The notes: generated from the sequence alone by a model not told the origin. 64,000 bases of DNA from CAYMAZ01 sp964388575 (GCA_964388575.1 CAYMAZ010000002.1:73695-137694); one strand, 5' to 3'. Counted from the first letter of the stretch, positions 17,401 through 25,890 are shown. Translations and numbers: made by a program.

Positions 17401-18961
17401 CAATGATGTACAGCAACTCACCCTGATCATGCAAGGTTTGTGGAGAATCATTGAGAAAAACAAATATGAGAACGAACTAAGAATATTTCGTGAATCACTG
17501 GAAAACTCGACAGATGCCATTGGCATGTCTACTCCCGAAGGAAAACATTATTATCAAAACCGAGCATTTACTGAGTTATTCGGAAAAATTGGTGAAAATC
17601 CTTCAGAGTGCTTATTTGTTGACACTTCAGTTGCAGAAGAAGTTTTCAAAGCCATCTCCTCAGGGCTTGCCTGGACAGGAGAAGTTCAAATGTATGACAG
17701 AAACAAAAAAATTATTGATATTCTCCTGCGTGCATATGCAAATAAGGACAGCAAAGGAAATATAACAGCACTTGTTGGAATACATACTGACATTTCCAAT
17801 AAAAAAGTATTTGAAAAAGAAATCATGCTTGCAAAAGAAAAAGCAGAAGAAAGTGATCGTTTAAAATCAGTCTTCCTTGCAAATGTCAGTCATGAAATTC
17901 GTACACCGATGAATGCAATTCTGGGATTTCTCGAATTACTCAGAGGAGAAGGGCTAAGTCAGGAAAGGATGAAGGGTTATATCGAAATTGTCAACCAAAG
18001 TGGAAAAAGGTTATTAAATACAATTAATGATATTATTGAAATCTCAAAAATTGAAGCAGGCCAATCAGAAGTTTATATATCTGAAGTCAATGTTTCAGAA
18101 ATCATGAAATTCCATCAGTATTTTTTCAGACAACAGTGTTTTGACAAGGGATTAATGCTGAAAAAGAACGAGCAGATTCACTTTGAGCAATCAATTGTAA
18201 TGACCGACAAACACAAACTTGAAGGAATTCTGACCAACCTGCTTAATAATGCTTTAAAATTCACTCATGAGGGGAGCATTGAATTTGGGAACCGAATTGA
18301 AGATGACATGATGTTGTTTTATGTCAGTGACACAGGCATGGGCATTCCAGAAAAAAAGCTTAATGCTGTTTTTGAGAGATTTGTTCAGGCAGGCACAAAA
18401 AAATCCCGTTCACACGAGGGATCAGGGCTTGGACTTTCAATTGTAAAAGCGTATCTGGATATGCTGGGTGGTAAAATCTGGGTTGAATCAGAAGTCAATA
18501 AAGGAAGTACATTTTATTTCACAATCCCATTTAAACCAGTAAAACCTGAATTATATCAGAAAAGCATGAATGAAAACAAGGATAGTAATGGAAACAGGAA
18601 AGAGTTTAAAATGCTGGTATTCGATGATGATGAGCTGAACTTTCAATACATGGAAAAAGTTCTGAATGAAGAGCAAATTTCTTTTGTTCACGCAGAAAAT
18701 GAAGCTACTGCAATTCAATCATTATCCGAAAAGAATGAAGTTACACTTGTACTGGTCAACATCAAAATGCCCGAAATGAATGAACTCAGCCTGATTAAAA
18801 AGATAAGAGCCATCAACAGAAACATCCCAATTGTTGGACTCACAGCCTATGTCTGGTCTGAACATTCAGAATATTCCATTGATGTCAGATGTGATGACTT
18901 CATCCTGAAACCTGTAAACAGGACAGAGCTTCTCAGAGTAATCAACAAATACTCAAACTAA
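14411..18961 (+). CDS. Multi-PAS/GAF hybrid histidine kinase with a receiver lacking its aspartate
   Basis: 1516 residues with no obvious membrane segment, so a cytoplasmic sensor. Approximate order: PAS 25-135, PAS 163-287, PAS 290-418, GAF 430-595, PAS 600-725, PAS 735-860, GAF 865-1015 (the 'QILLQLGQMTDATLKEITNFTVENAVEIT' type), PAS 1020-1135, HisKA about 1150-1220, HATPase 1265-1380, receiver about 1400-1516. The H-box is 'ANVSHEIRTPMNAILGF' with the phosphorylated His at 1161. The N-box ('LTNLLNNALKF') lies near 1279, and G-boxes 'DTGMGIP' and 'GSGLGLSIVKAYL' are intact. In the receiver the acidic pocket (FDDDE) and the lysine ('ILKPV') are kept, but the phospho-acceptor position is Asn1450 ('LVNIKMPE' instead of 'LMDIKMPE'). 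No response regulator gene adjoins it. Confidence 0.9.
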   Translation: MNDKLYKTIIKHIYDSPYIEFALFNTGPVVTVIWGINDHWPVLQVSDNVRDITGYSKSDLINYSLDFFSIIHPDDLERIKNEVNDCYEKNVDLFIQSYRLKLKNDQYRWFLDVKRIIRNESGELVFIVGYLIDQMYDKENQKNFLNNLQHFTNGDMWLSSQSMNITDVVFAADLNFNLTYISSSIENMTGFSPEELINTSLYEILTEQSATEMHAFLQEEIQKEQDPEAEKIQTKIIESEINNKNGSVEDIALTISFLKDHNGHPNGLQGVIRNITDRKKAEAMLKSTNEMLQLIMNNIPQFIFWKDTNSVYLGCNENFAVVAGIQSPDEITGKTDYELSWRKEEADFFVECDQRIMSSGIAEYNIIEPQLQSNGKQAWLKTNKIPLFNNSGEVIGILGTYEDITEKKIIEDQTIEREKRVTQQKTAIAQLALDQSLHSGDVQVALEYITKIVSESLQIERISIWKLADKNSKLQCLKMYELKSKTFNGRESLKTNDFPKYFETLKNESLISAEDAQHDERTSELTSLYLEPNRITSILDAGILIEGNLVGVVCCEHTGVKRKWHNDEESFLSTVAAITAQLLINAEKKCTAHRLLESEENLKITLNSIGDGVIATDIDGIITKINPVAQILTGWNIDEATGKQLTEVFNIFNIRTGEKIENPINRVFETGEIVELNNNTLLISKNQKKYHIADSAAPMKNAYGEIVGVVIVFRDITQEHEATQALADSEKKYRELYQNLNEGTASSSLDGKILEFNVAFQMMIGFQAEEIKNLSFYDFTPEKWHEFEKKIINEQVLIRGFSDTYEKELVRKDGTVFPVEITTYLTKDQDNNPVGYWGLVRDITERKKAEKSTLLNFKRSQILLQLGQMTDATLKEITNFTVENAVEITESQIGYLAFLNEDETVLSMYAWSEAAMQECAVTDKQIEFPVCETGLWGEVVRQRKPMITNNFTAENHFKKGMPEGHIQVKRHMNIPVFSGDKIVMVAGVGNKESDYNDNDVQQLTLIMQGLWRIIEKNKYENELRIFRESLENSTDAIGMSTPEGKHYYQNRAFTELFGKIGENPSECLFVDTSVAEEVFKAISSGLAWTGEVQMYDRNKKIIDILLRAYANKDSKGNITALVGIHTDISNKKVFEKEIMLAKEKAEESDRLKSVFLANVSHEIRTPMNAILGFLELLRGEGLSQERMKGYIEIVNQSGKRLLNTINDIIEISKIEAGQSEVYISEVNVSEIMKFHQYFFRQQCFDKGLMLKKNEQIHFEQSIVMTDKHKLEGILTNLLNNALKFTHEGSIEFGNRIEDDMMLFYVSDTGMGIPEKKLNAVFERFVQAGTKKSRSHEGSGLGLSIVKAYLDMLGGKIWVESEVNKGSTFYFTIPFKPVKPELYQKSMNENKDSNGNRKEFKMLVFDDDELNFQYMEKVLNEEQISFVHAENEATAIQSLSEKNEVTLVLVNIKMPEMNELSLIKKIRAINRNIPIVGLTAYVWSEHSEYSIDVRCDDFILKPVNRTELLRVINKYSN

Positions 18962-19029
18962 GCAACAATAGGGCTTAACCATATTACCCTTACTTTTTAC
19001 TGGATTCGCATTGTGATCAAATATTTGAT

Positions 19030-19037
19030 TAATTTTG
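19030..19037 (+). promoter_or_regulatory. -7 box for the cNMP-AspA fusion gene
   Basis: TAATTTTG matches TAnnTTTG and lies 27 bases before the ATG at 19064. It falls inside the longer frame that would begin with GTG at 19013, which argues for the 19064 start. Confidence 0.5.
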
Positions 19038-19063
19038 TAAGTTCATTCATAACAACTTTAATT

Positions 19064-20908
19064 ATGCTAAGTGAAGATAAAAAAATTGATCTTATAAAAA
19101 GAAGTGAAATTTTTCATGGCCTTTCTGAAGAAGAATTCAGAAAAATAACCGTCGAAGCTGAAATTAAACAATTCGAAACGGGAGAGATATTGTTTCGTGA
19201 AAACACTCCAAGAAAGCAAATATTTCTGATTGCTGAAGGAAAAATTGAACTGTACAAAACAACTGTACATGGTAAAGAAAAAATTATAACCTATTTTGGT
19301 AAAAATGATTTTCTGGGTGAAGGATCACTGATGGAAGACTCACCTCATTCCACTTCTGCAAGAGCTGCCGAAAAAACAACAGTTATTGTAATAGATGGTG
19401 ATTTTTTGCGTAAATATGGATCAATTGCTGTTGTCACTCTTTCAAATATTACTAGAGTTGTTTCACGCCGCATGAGATATGCCAACGCACGGGCAATCAA
19501 CTCAACAGCCCAGTATGAATCCGGAAAAACACGCCTTGAACATGATTTGCTTGGAGACAGGAATGTTCCCTACGAATATTATTACGGAATTCAAACCCTC
19601 CGTGCTCTTGAAAATTTTAACATCAGTGGAATTACTCTTAATTTTTATCCGGATCTCATTGATGCTCTTGCAATCGTTAAAATGTCTGCCGCAAAAGCAA
19701 ATCATGAATTGGGATTTCTGACAGATGAATTAGCTGAAGCAATTGTTGAAGCATGTAAGGAAATCATGGTGAACAAATACCATTCACATTTTGTGGTTGA
19801 CATGATTCAGGGGGGAGCAGGAACATCAACCAATATGAATGCAAATGAAGTGATTGCAAATAGAGCTCTCGAACTGATGGGCAAAGAAAAAGGCCAGTAC
19901 GATTATTGTCATCCAAACAATCATGTGAACCTGTCACAGTCAACAAACGACGCGTATCCAACTGCAATCAAGATTGCACTTATCAAATCAAATAAGAAAC
20001 TGATTGATGTTTTATACGAACTAATTGCAGCATTCTGGAAAAAAGGCAAAGAGTTTGCTCAGGTCATAAAAATGGGACGCACTCAATTACAGGATGCTGT
20101 TCCGATGACACTTGGTCAGACATTTGATGCATTTGCAGTTACATTAGAAGAAGAAGTACGTCAGCTGAAAGCATCATCAGATTTGTTTCTTGAAGTGAAT
20201 ATGGGAGGTACTGCAATCGGAACAGGAATCAATGCTGATCCTGCCTACAGTGAGAAAGTTGTTGACCATTTGAGAAAGATCACTGGAATGGATATCAAAC
20301 TGGCAAAAAATCTGGTCGAAGCAACCCAGGACACCGGTGATTTTGTGACATATTCAGGAGCTCTGAAACGCCTTGCAGTCAAATTATCAAAAATTTCAAA
20401 CGACCTGCGTCTGCTTTCATCAGGACCCCGGGCAGGATTTAATGAAATCAATCTTCCTCCAATGCAGCCCGGCTCAACCATTATGCCAGGGAAAGTAAAT
20501 CCTGTGATCCCTGAAGTGGTGAACCAGATTGCCTTTAAGGTTATTGGAAATGACCTGACGGTTTCACTGGCAGCAGAAGCCGGACAACTTGAGCTGAACG
20601 TCATGGAACCTGTTATTGTGCAAAGTCTCTTCGAATCCATTGAAATGCTCAAAAACGGCATGCAGGTTCTTGGTGACCGTTGTGTGGAAGGAATTACTGC
20701 TAACGAAAAAAGATGTCGTTTGATGGTACAAAATTCTATCGGGCTGGTTACTGCACTTAATCCATTTATTGGCTATGAGGCCTCAACTGAAATTGCCCGT
20801 GAAGCCATGGAAACCGGGAAAAGTGTTTACGAACTGGTTTTGGAAAGAAAAATTCTTACAAAGGAAAGGCTCGATGAGATTCTGAAACCGGAAAATATGA
20901 TCAGATAA
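19064..20908 (+). CDS. aspA: Aspartate ammonia-lyase fused to an N-terminal cyclic-nucleotide-binding (CRP-like) domain
   Basis: 614 residues against about 470-480 for ordinary aspartase. Residues about 10-125 form a CRP/cNMP-binding beta-roll: 'IFHGLSEEEFRKITVEAEIKQFETGEILFRE', 'IFLIAEGKIELYK', 'FGKNDFLGEGSLMEDSPHSTSARA'. The last stretch is the phosphate-binding cassette region, with Glu and Ser but without the canonical Arg-Ala spacing being certain. From about residue 145 the aspartase fold is complete: 'DLLGDRNVPYEYYYGIQTLRA', 'GGAGTSTNMNANEVIANRA', 'HVNLSQSTNDAYPTA', and the fumarase/aspartase signature 'GSTIMPGKVNP'. The enzyme interconverts aspartate with fumarate and ammonia. The fused domain suggests allosteric control by a nucleotide or other small ligand. 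There is no HTH, so it is not a transcription factor. Confidence 0.9.
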   Translation: MLSEDKKIDLIKRSEIFHGLSEEEFRKITVEAEIKQFETGEILFRENTPRKQIFLIAEGKIELYKTTVHGKEKIITYFGKNDFLGEGSLMEDSPHSTSARAAEKTTVIVIDGDFLRKYGSIAVVTLSNITRVVSRRMRYANARAINSTAQYESGKTRLEHDLLGDRNVPYEYYYGIQTLRALENFNISGITLNFYPDLIDALAIVKMSAAKANHELGFLTDELAEAIVEACKEIMVNKYHSHFVVDMIQGGAGTSTNMNANEVIANRALELMGKEKGQYDYCHPNNHVNLSQSTNDAYPTAIKIALIKSNKKLIDVLYELIAAFWKKGKEFAQVIKMGRTQLQDAVPMTLGQTFDAFAVTLEEEVRQLKASSDLFLEVNMGGTAIGTGINADPAYSEKVVDHLRKITGMDIKLAKNLVEATQDTGDFVTYSGALKRLAVKLSKISNDLRLLSSGPRAGFNEINLPPMQPGSTIMPGKVNPVIPEVVNQIAFKVIGNDLTVSLAAEAGQLELNVMEPVIVQSLFESIEMLKNGMQVLGDRCVEGITANEKRCRLMVQNSIGLVTALNPFIGYEASTEIAREAMETGKSVYELVLERKILTKERLDEILKPENMIR

Positions 20909-20924
20909 GCTGTTTTATTGTTAT

Positions 20925-21737
20925 TTAGGGTTGCGGAATGTGAACAACCCTTTGTGGAAATGGGATTTTGATATCATGCTTCTGAAACGCTTCAAAAATC
21001 ATGACTCTGATATCACTTTTAATTTTTTCAATACGAAATACCTCATCTGACCAAAAAACAACCTGAAACTGCAAAGAAGAATCTGCAAAATCCGAAAACC
21101 TGACAGACACTTCGGGATCTTTCAATACTGCCGGATGCAGTTTTACTGTTTCTTTCAACGTTTCAATTACTCTTCTAACATCTGAAGAATAATCAACACC
21201 AACCTGTATTTTAAATCTTGAAGACACTTTGTTGTGTGTCCAGTTGATTACTTCATTTTTTGTGAGATATGAATTGGGGAGAATAATATAATTTTCATCC
21301 CTGCCGGTAACAGTTGTCGTTCTGAATCTGATCTCATTGACCCTGCAAACCATTCCATTCACTTCAATAACATCTCCAACCTTAATCGTCCTGTCAAGCA
21401 ACAAGAATACACCTGAAACAAAATCACCGAATACCTGTTGCATTCCCAATCCCACACCCACAAGCAGGGCAGCGGAACCAGCAAGCAATACTGAAATATT
21501 GAATTTTAACAATTGAAGTGCAATCAAAATGACTAAAATCCACAAGACATACTGAGTCAGCTTAAAAATTGCATATTTTTTTGATATCTCAATTTCTTTA
21601 ATCCTGTAAATTCCTTTTCTGATGATAAGCTGAATCAGAACAGCCATTGCAATTAAGATGAATAATGCAATCAAAGTTGAAACATGATAAACGTTCCCTG
21701 CAAATTCAAAAAGTTTAAAATCAATAAATTTATTCAT
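20925..21737 (-). CDS. Small mechanosensitive channel, MscS family
   Basis: 270 residues, the size of E. coli MscS (286). Three hydrophobic segments (about 18-38, 62-82, 85-112) are followed by the MscS beta-domain: 'VLLAGSAALLVGVGLGMQQVFGDFVSGVFLL' is the pore helix TM3, then 'TIKVGDVIEVNG', 'RFRTTTVTGRDENYIILPNSYLTKNEVINWTH'. The C-terminal alpha/beta domain ends 'HDIKIPFPQRVVHIPQP'. It lies 18 bases downstream of the SLC13/RCK permease on the same strand and is probably co-transcribed with it. It converges with the AspA gene, with only 16 bases between the two stops. Confidence 0.88.
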   Translation of the reverse strand: MNKFIDFKLFEFAGNVYHVSTLIALFILIAMAVLIQLIIRKGIYRIKEIEISKKYAIFKLTQYVLWILVILIALQLLKFNISVLLAGSAALLVGVGLGMQQVFGDFVSGVFLLLDRTIKVGDVIEVNGMVCRVNEIRFRTTTVTGRDENYIILPNSYLTKNEVINWTHNKVSSRFKIQVGVDYSSDVRRVIETLKETVKLHPAVLKDPEVSVRFSDFADSSLQFQVVFWSDEVFRIEKIKSDIRVMIFEAFQKHDIKIPFPQRVVHIPQP

Positions 21738-21755
21738 AGTGTAATATTGATGTGT

Positions 21756-23525
21756 TTATATTGGCCAAAAATACAGAATTGCCGGTATTCCAACCAAAAG
21801 AGTAATAATCAGCATTGGCAATCCAAGTCTTAAATAATCAATAAATTTATATCCACCGGGCCCCATAACAAGCGTGTTTGACTGGTGACCGATTGGAGTG
21901 AGAAAGGCAGCAGATGCGCCGATTGCAACTGTCATTAAAAACGGATCACCGGATAATTCCATTCCTCGTGCAATCCCAAGTGCAACAGGTGCCATCAGGA
22001 CAACAGTTGCAGCATTGTTGATGATGCTCGATAGTAACATTGTCACAAGTAGTATAAGTGAGAGGATAATCCATGGGTCATAGGTCGCAGATGCCTGAAG
22101 TACTACGGATGCAATTAATTGAGCTCCACCTGAGGTCTCAAGCGCCATTCCAACTGGGATCATTGCACCGAGGAGAATGATCACCGGCCAGTCAACTGCC
22201 TGATAAACCTGCTTCACAGGCAACACTCCAGCCAACACCATAATGAGTGCTCCAAGTGAAAAAGCAATCTCAACCGGAAGCAAACCAGAAACCACAGTGA
22301 TTATGGAAATAACAAAAATACTCATAGCAAGCAGTATTTTTGTTTTAAACCCAATTCTTAATCCTCTCCTTGCCAAAGGCAAACATCCCATTTCAGAAAT
22401 TGTATTGAAGATTGTTCCTTCTCTTCCCTGAAGCAAAAGTACATCCCCGTTTCTGAAAACAACTTCGTCGAGTCTACGCTGAATTGTCATGTTTTTGCGG
22501 GCAACCGCAAGCAAATTAACTCTGAAACGGTCGCGCATCCTTAATGATGATGCTGTCTGACCAACTATGTACGAATCCGACATCACAATGGCTTCAGTAA
22601 TAAGAATGGTTTCTGATCCCTCTGCAGTCTTTCTGAGTTTTTTGTTGCCTTCAAGAACAACGCCTGTATCTTCTGCAAAAGATTTCAGATTTTCTGCATC
22701 AGTTTCCAGAATTAAGATATCATGCAATAACAATGTTTCACTCCCGGAAGGTGCATGAATCCTTAGATTATTTCTAATCAATCCGAGTATCTGAACATCT
22801 GTACGTGAGTTCTTTCTGACATCAGCTATGGTTTTTCCCCTGAGTTTAGATGTTTCAACAATTCTGACCTCAGTGATATAATCGTCAATTTCAAACAGGT
22901 CTTTGTCAGATTTTTCACCAGTTCTTTTCGGAAGCAATCTCCATCCAACCAGACAAATAAAGATTATTCCTGCAACTGTTATTATAATACCAACCGGTGC
23001 AAAGTCAAACATTCCAAATGCAGCGCCTTTTTCTGTTTCTCTGAACGTTGCAATAATAATATTAGGAGGTGTTCCGATAAGCGTTGTCATTCCACCCAGC
23101 AATGATGCAAAAGCCACAGGCATCAGAACATAAGATGGCGGATGTCCGCTTTTCCGTGCCATATGTATTGCAATTGGCATCACGATTGCCAAAGCACCAA
23201 CATTATTCATAAAAGCTGACGCAAAAGCAGTAAGTAAAGACAATACAAAAATCTGAACAATTAATTTTTTTCCGGCTTTCATTACCCATTTTCCAAGTAC
23301 ATCAATGAGCCCGGAAAATTCCAGTGCCTTCCCAATGATCAATACAGCTGCAACAGTGATTACTGCCGGATGTCCAAAACCACTGAATGCGGCTGCAGGT
23401 TCAATGACACCTGCTATTACAAGTATAAACAAAGTAATGAGCGACACAAAATCATGACGGATCTTTCCCCATGAAAAAAGAAAGAGTGCCAGTATTAATG
23501 TCCCAAAGACGATTGTATGCTGCAC
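21756..23525 (-). CDS. SLC13 (DASS)-family anion permease with two RCK_C/TrkA-C domains
   Basis: 589 residues. Membrane helices flank a central cytoplasmic pair of RCK_C (TrkA-C) domains at about 205-375 ('IVETSKLRGKTIADVRKN', 'VGQTASSLRMRDRFRVNLLAVARKN'). The transporter halves carry SLC13-type motifs: 'FMNNVGALAIVMPIAIHMARKSG', 'GGMTTLIGTPPNI', 'SIINNAATVVLMAPVA' and 'GHQSNTLVMGPGGYKF'. Such proteins transport sulfate, dicarboxylates or other anions with sodium; the substrate is not predictable here. The start is GTG at 23525, supported by a TACATTTG -7 box 13 bases upstream and the absence of a nearby ATG. It leads a two-gene unit with the MscS gene. Confidence 0.85.
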   Translation of the reverse strand: MQHTIVFGTLILALFLFSWGKIRHDFVSLITLFILVIAGVIEPAAAFSGFGHPAVITVAAVLIIGKALEFSGLIDVLGKWVMKAGKKLIVQIFVLSLLTAFASAFMNNVGALAIVMPIAIHMARKSGHPPSYVLMPVAFASLLGGMTTLIGTPPNIIIATFRETEKGAAFGMFDFAPVGIIITVAGIIFICLVGWRLLPKRTGEKSDKDLFEIDDYITEVRIVETSKLRGKTIADVRKNSRTDVQILGLIRNNLRIHAPSGSETLLLHDILILETDAENLKSFAEDTGVVLEGNKKLRKTAEGSETILITEAIVMSDSYIVGQTASSLRMRDRFRVNLLAVARKNMTIQRRLDEVVFRNGDVLLLQGREGTIFNTISEMGCLPLARRGLRIGFKTKILLAMSIFVISIITVVSGLLPVEIAFSLGALIMVLAGVLPVKQVYQAVDWPVIILLGAMIPVGMALETSGGAQLIASVVLQASATYDPWIILSLILLVTMLLSSIINNAATVVLMAPVALGIARGMELSGDPFLMTVAIGASAAFLTPIGHQSNTLVMGPGGYKFIDYLRLGLPMLIITLLVGIPAILYFWPI

Positions 23526-23538
23526 AAAATTGTTTTTA

Positions 23539-23546
23539 CAAATGTA
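23539..23546 (-). promoter_or_regulatory. -7 box for the SLC13-MscS unit
   Basis: TACATTTG on the minus strand, a full TAnnTTTG match just upstream of the GTG start at 23525. Confidence 0.5.
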
Positions 23547-23621
23547 AGTATAACCCTGTAATTTTCAAAACTTCTTTTTAAAAATATTTTAATTTTTTCT
23601 GATTCAATACAACGCTGTATC

Positions 23622-24089
23622 TTACTTAATAATCAGGCCCAGCTCCATGATGCCTTTTAATACCGGAAAGTGAGAATTTTGATGAACAATGAATCGGTAT
23701 TGTCCCGATTCATGAAACACAAATTCCGGCTCTACTTCTGTTTCAATATCACATAAACTCCCTGAACATTCTGCCAGACTTCTTCCCTTCTCATCCTCAA
23801 ATCGTATAACATAATTTTTTAACTGAACTCCTCCTGAAGGAGTAACTATTCTAACCCTGACAGGAAGTTCTGAAATGTTTATACCGTAAACATGTCGAAT
23901 TCCAAGAATTATATTATAATTCCTGTTAATATCTTCAATGCTGGGTTCAAATACAATTTCATTTTCAACTTTCCACACATAATCGGGAAAAGACTTTTTC
24001 TCCCACTTCCTGTATACACTTTGATCACATGACATCAGGAAAAGGACTGCGATTATGAAAATGAATCCAATGGAATTCTGAATTTTCAT
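23622..24089 (-). CDS. gldH: Gliding motility lipoprotein GldH-like
   Basis: 155 residues. The signal peptide ends in a lipobox, 'LFLMSC', giving a lipidated Cys at about residue 20. The mature part has the single beta-domain layout of GldH: an opening 'W' segment, a central 'NYNIILGIRHVYGINISELPVRV' strand pair, 'IRFEDEKGRSLAECSGSLCDIE', and the closing 'SGQYRFIVHQNSH...LKGIMELGLIIK'. In Bacteroidota GldH is an outer-membrane-associated lipoprotein needed for gliding and T9SS function. That would fit the T9SS cargo genes elsewhere in the window. The assignment rests on remembered pattern similarity and could be wrong. It follows the PsiE gene by 19 bases. Confidence 0.6.
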   Translation of the reverse strand: MKIQNSIGFIFIIAVLFLMSCDQSVYRKWEKKSFPDYVWKVENEIVFEPSIEDINRNYNIILGIRHVYGINISELPVRVRIVTPSGGVQLKNYVIRFEDEKGRSLAECSGSLCDIETEVEPEFVFHESGQYRFIVHQNSHFPVLKGIMELGLIIK

Positions 24090-24108
24090 AGGAATTTGAA
24101 TTTAAGGT

Positions 24109-24627
24109 TTAAATAAGCCCACTTTCTTTTCGCTCCGGATTCTGACAACAGTTTGACGGCATTGTATCATCCAATATCAGTTTGCTTTCCTTCTCTTTCT
24201 TCTCATCATAATCCATATCACACACAAATAATCCGGCCCTTTTAATCAGATAGTAGGTTACTGCAAGAGCAAGAATAAGAGCACCAAGACCTGCAATCAT
24301 GTCACCTGACCATTCTTCCAGTTTCAGAACAACAACTTTTCTGGCAAGCGCAATTATGGCCACAAGCACAACAACTTCAACATGAACAACATTCTTTTTC
24401 AGATATATTTTAATCGTATCCAGCAGCTCAATACCAATGAGCACCAGTAAAAACACCCCAAACAAATCCATCAGCGAATCAAGATTCAGAAACAAATAGG
24501 AAGAAGTAACAATTGTTTTTACAAGATAATACCCAAGTTCAATAGTTGCAAGTACTAAAACGAGCCCCATCATTATGATCAGGGAATAAATTATTACTTT
24601 CTCTGTTTTGCGTGCAATTCTAATCAT
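24109..24627 (-). CDS. PsiE-family (phosphate-starvation-inducible E) membrane protein
   Basis: 172 residues with four hydrophobic helices (about 12-33, 50-70, 82-98, 108-128). It matches the PsiE family in length, topology and motif: 'TIELGYYLVKTIV', 'LLVLIGIELLDTIKIYLKKNVVHVEVVVLVAIIALARKVVVL'. The function of PsiE is unknown; E. coli psiE is controlled by PhoB and CRP. The C-terminal acidic tail ends in 'NCCQNPERKE'. Promoter box TATATTTGC lies at 24646-24654. Probably co-transcribed with the GldH-like gene downstream. Confidence 0.8.
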   Translation of the reverse strand: MIRIARKTEKVIIYSLIIMMGLVLVLATIELGYYLVKTIVTSSYLFLNLDSLMDLFGVFLLVLIGIELLDTIKIYLKKNVVHVEVVVLVAIIALARKVVVLKLEEWSGDMIAGLGALILALAVTYYLIKRAGLFVCDMDYDEKKEKESKLILDDTMPSNCCQNPERKESGLI

Positions 24628-24645
24628 AATATATAATTTGATATG

Positions 24646-24654
24646 GCAAATATA
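24646..24654 (-). promoter_or_regulatory. -7 box for the psiE-gldH unit
   Basis: TATATTTGC on the minus strand, full match to TAnnTTTGC, 18 bases before the ATG at 24627. Confidence 0.55.
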
Positions 24655-24659
24655 GTAAA

Positions 24660-25859
24660 TTACAATGAATTTTCTTCTGGAAGCGGGGCTGAAGTTTGTT
24701 TTTTTGTGATCATTAACCCGAACATCATGGTAATAGCGGTAAGCACAACAACCTGTATCATCATTGGTCTGTTTACAAAAGAAATTTGTTGAAACGGCTC
24801 AATGGATAAAAAGAGTAAAATTGAAATCAATCCCCGGGGGGCTATAAAAAGCAATGGAAACAAAGGGTATTTTGAAATTTTTAATTGAATAATTCTGAAA
24901 AATACGATTATTCCTACAATACCCAACGCCCAAACTAATGTTGAAGGATTGAGCAAATCTTTCGTATCAATTAAAAATCCAAACAACAGAAAAAAAGATG
25001 CTCTGATCATAAATGTCGCTTCTGTTGTAAGTTCTTTAAATTTCTGTGTTTCCTTCTCCAACACTCCTGTATTCACAAATTTGAATCTTTTGAATTGGTT
25101 TAGTTTATTGAGATTTGCCAGAAAAAGTCCAAACATAATGATAAAAATCAGTGCCGGCAGATGAAATTGTTTAAAAACGGCATAAATCAGGATGATCAGC
25201 AAAATGATTGGGAAAAATTTTACCTGATGCTTGATTTTGTTAAGTAAGACTGCAAGACCTGCAATTGCAATAATGGACGTGATTAGAATTAATACCAACT
25301 GAAGGGTAAAGTTTATAAATGTGAACAAATTAATGACGGTATTCAGAGCAATAAAATTGAAAAAAAGCACTCCCAGGATATCCGAAATGCTGCTTTCAAA
25401 AATTACAAATTCTCTTTGTTTCTGCGGAAGGTGCCTGATGCTGGGAATTGCCACAGCACTGCTAATTATACAAAACGGAACAGCATTTATCAAACTGTTA
25501 ATTAAGGAATATCCTCCGTAATACTGAAAAACCATAGAAAGGAAAAAAGCCATCATCACCAATGGCAACAATGCTCCAAGAAACGATTTATTAATCAGTC
25601 CCATTTTTGATCTGTATAATTTCAGGTCAAAAGAACTCTCAAGAACGATCAGGATAAGCCCCAATGTCCCAAGGATTGGCAAAACAAAAGACAAATCTGG
25701 AATGACAACCCCAAGAAAAATTAAAACCTGTTGAACAAACCATCCAAGAAGGAGTAACAATATTACTGAAGGGATTCTTGTCCAGATTGAAGTCACATCA
25801 AAAACATACCCCAACAGTAAAAGTGAACATATTGTAATTATTATAATGGTACTATCCAT
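24660..25859 (-). CDS. Cation:proton antiporter (CPA family)
   Basis: 399 residues with about 12 membrane helices. Features of the Na+(K+)/H+ exchanger fold include 'RIPSVILLLLLGWFVQQ' at the N-terminus, 'LIVLESSFDLKLYRSK' and 'FVIFESSISDILGVLFFNFI', in which Glu-Ser-Ser and the following Asp sit where the ion-binding acidic pair lies. 'LFIAPRGLISILLFLSIEP' resembles the CPA1 helix with the conserved Arg-Gly. No RCK/TrkA domain is attached. It transports a monovalent cation against protons across the inner membrane; ion specificity is unknown. It lies 32 bases upstream of psiE and has its own -7 box (25891-25899). Confidence 0.82.
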   Translation of the reverse strand: MDSTIIIITICSLLLLGYVFDVTSIWTRIPSVILLLLLGWFVQQVLIFLGVVIPDLSFVLPILGTLGLILIVLESSFDLKLYRSKMGLINKSFLGALLPLVMMAFFLSMVFQYYGGYSLINSLINAVPFCIISSAVAIPSIRHLPQKQREFVIFESSISDILGVLFFNFIALNTVINLFTFINFTLQLVLILITSIIAIAGLAVLLNKIKHQVKFFPIILLIILIYAVFKQFHLPALIFIIMFGLFLANLNKLNQFKRFKFVNTGVLEKETQKFKELTTEATFMIRASFFLLFGFLIDTKDLLNPSTLVWALGIVGIIVFFRIIQLKISKYPLFPLLFIAPRGLISILLFLSIEPFQQISFVNRPMMIQVVVLTAITMMFGLMITKKQTSAPLPEENSL

Positions 25860-25890
25860 GAGAATATGATGAAATTCTTAATTCTGCTAT

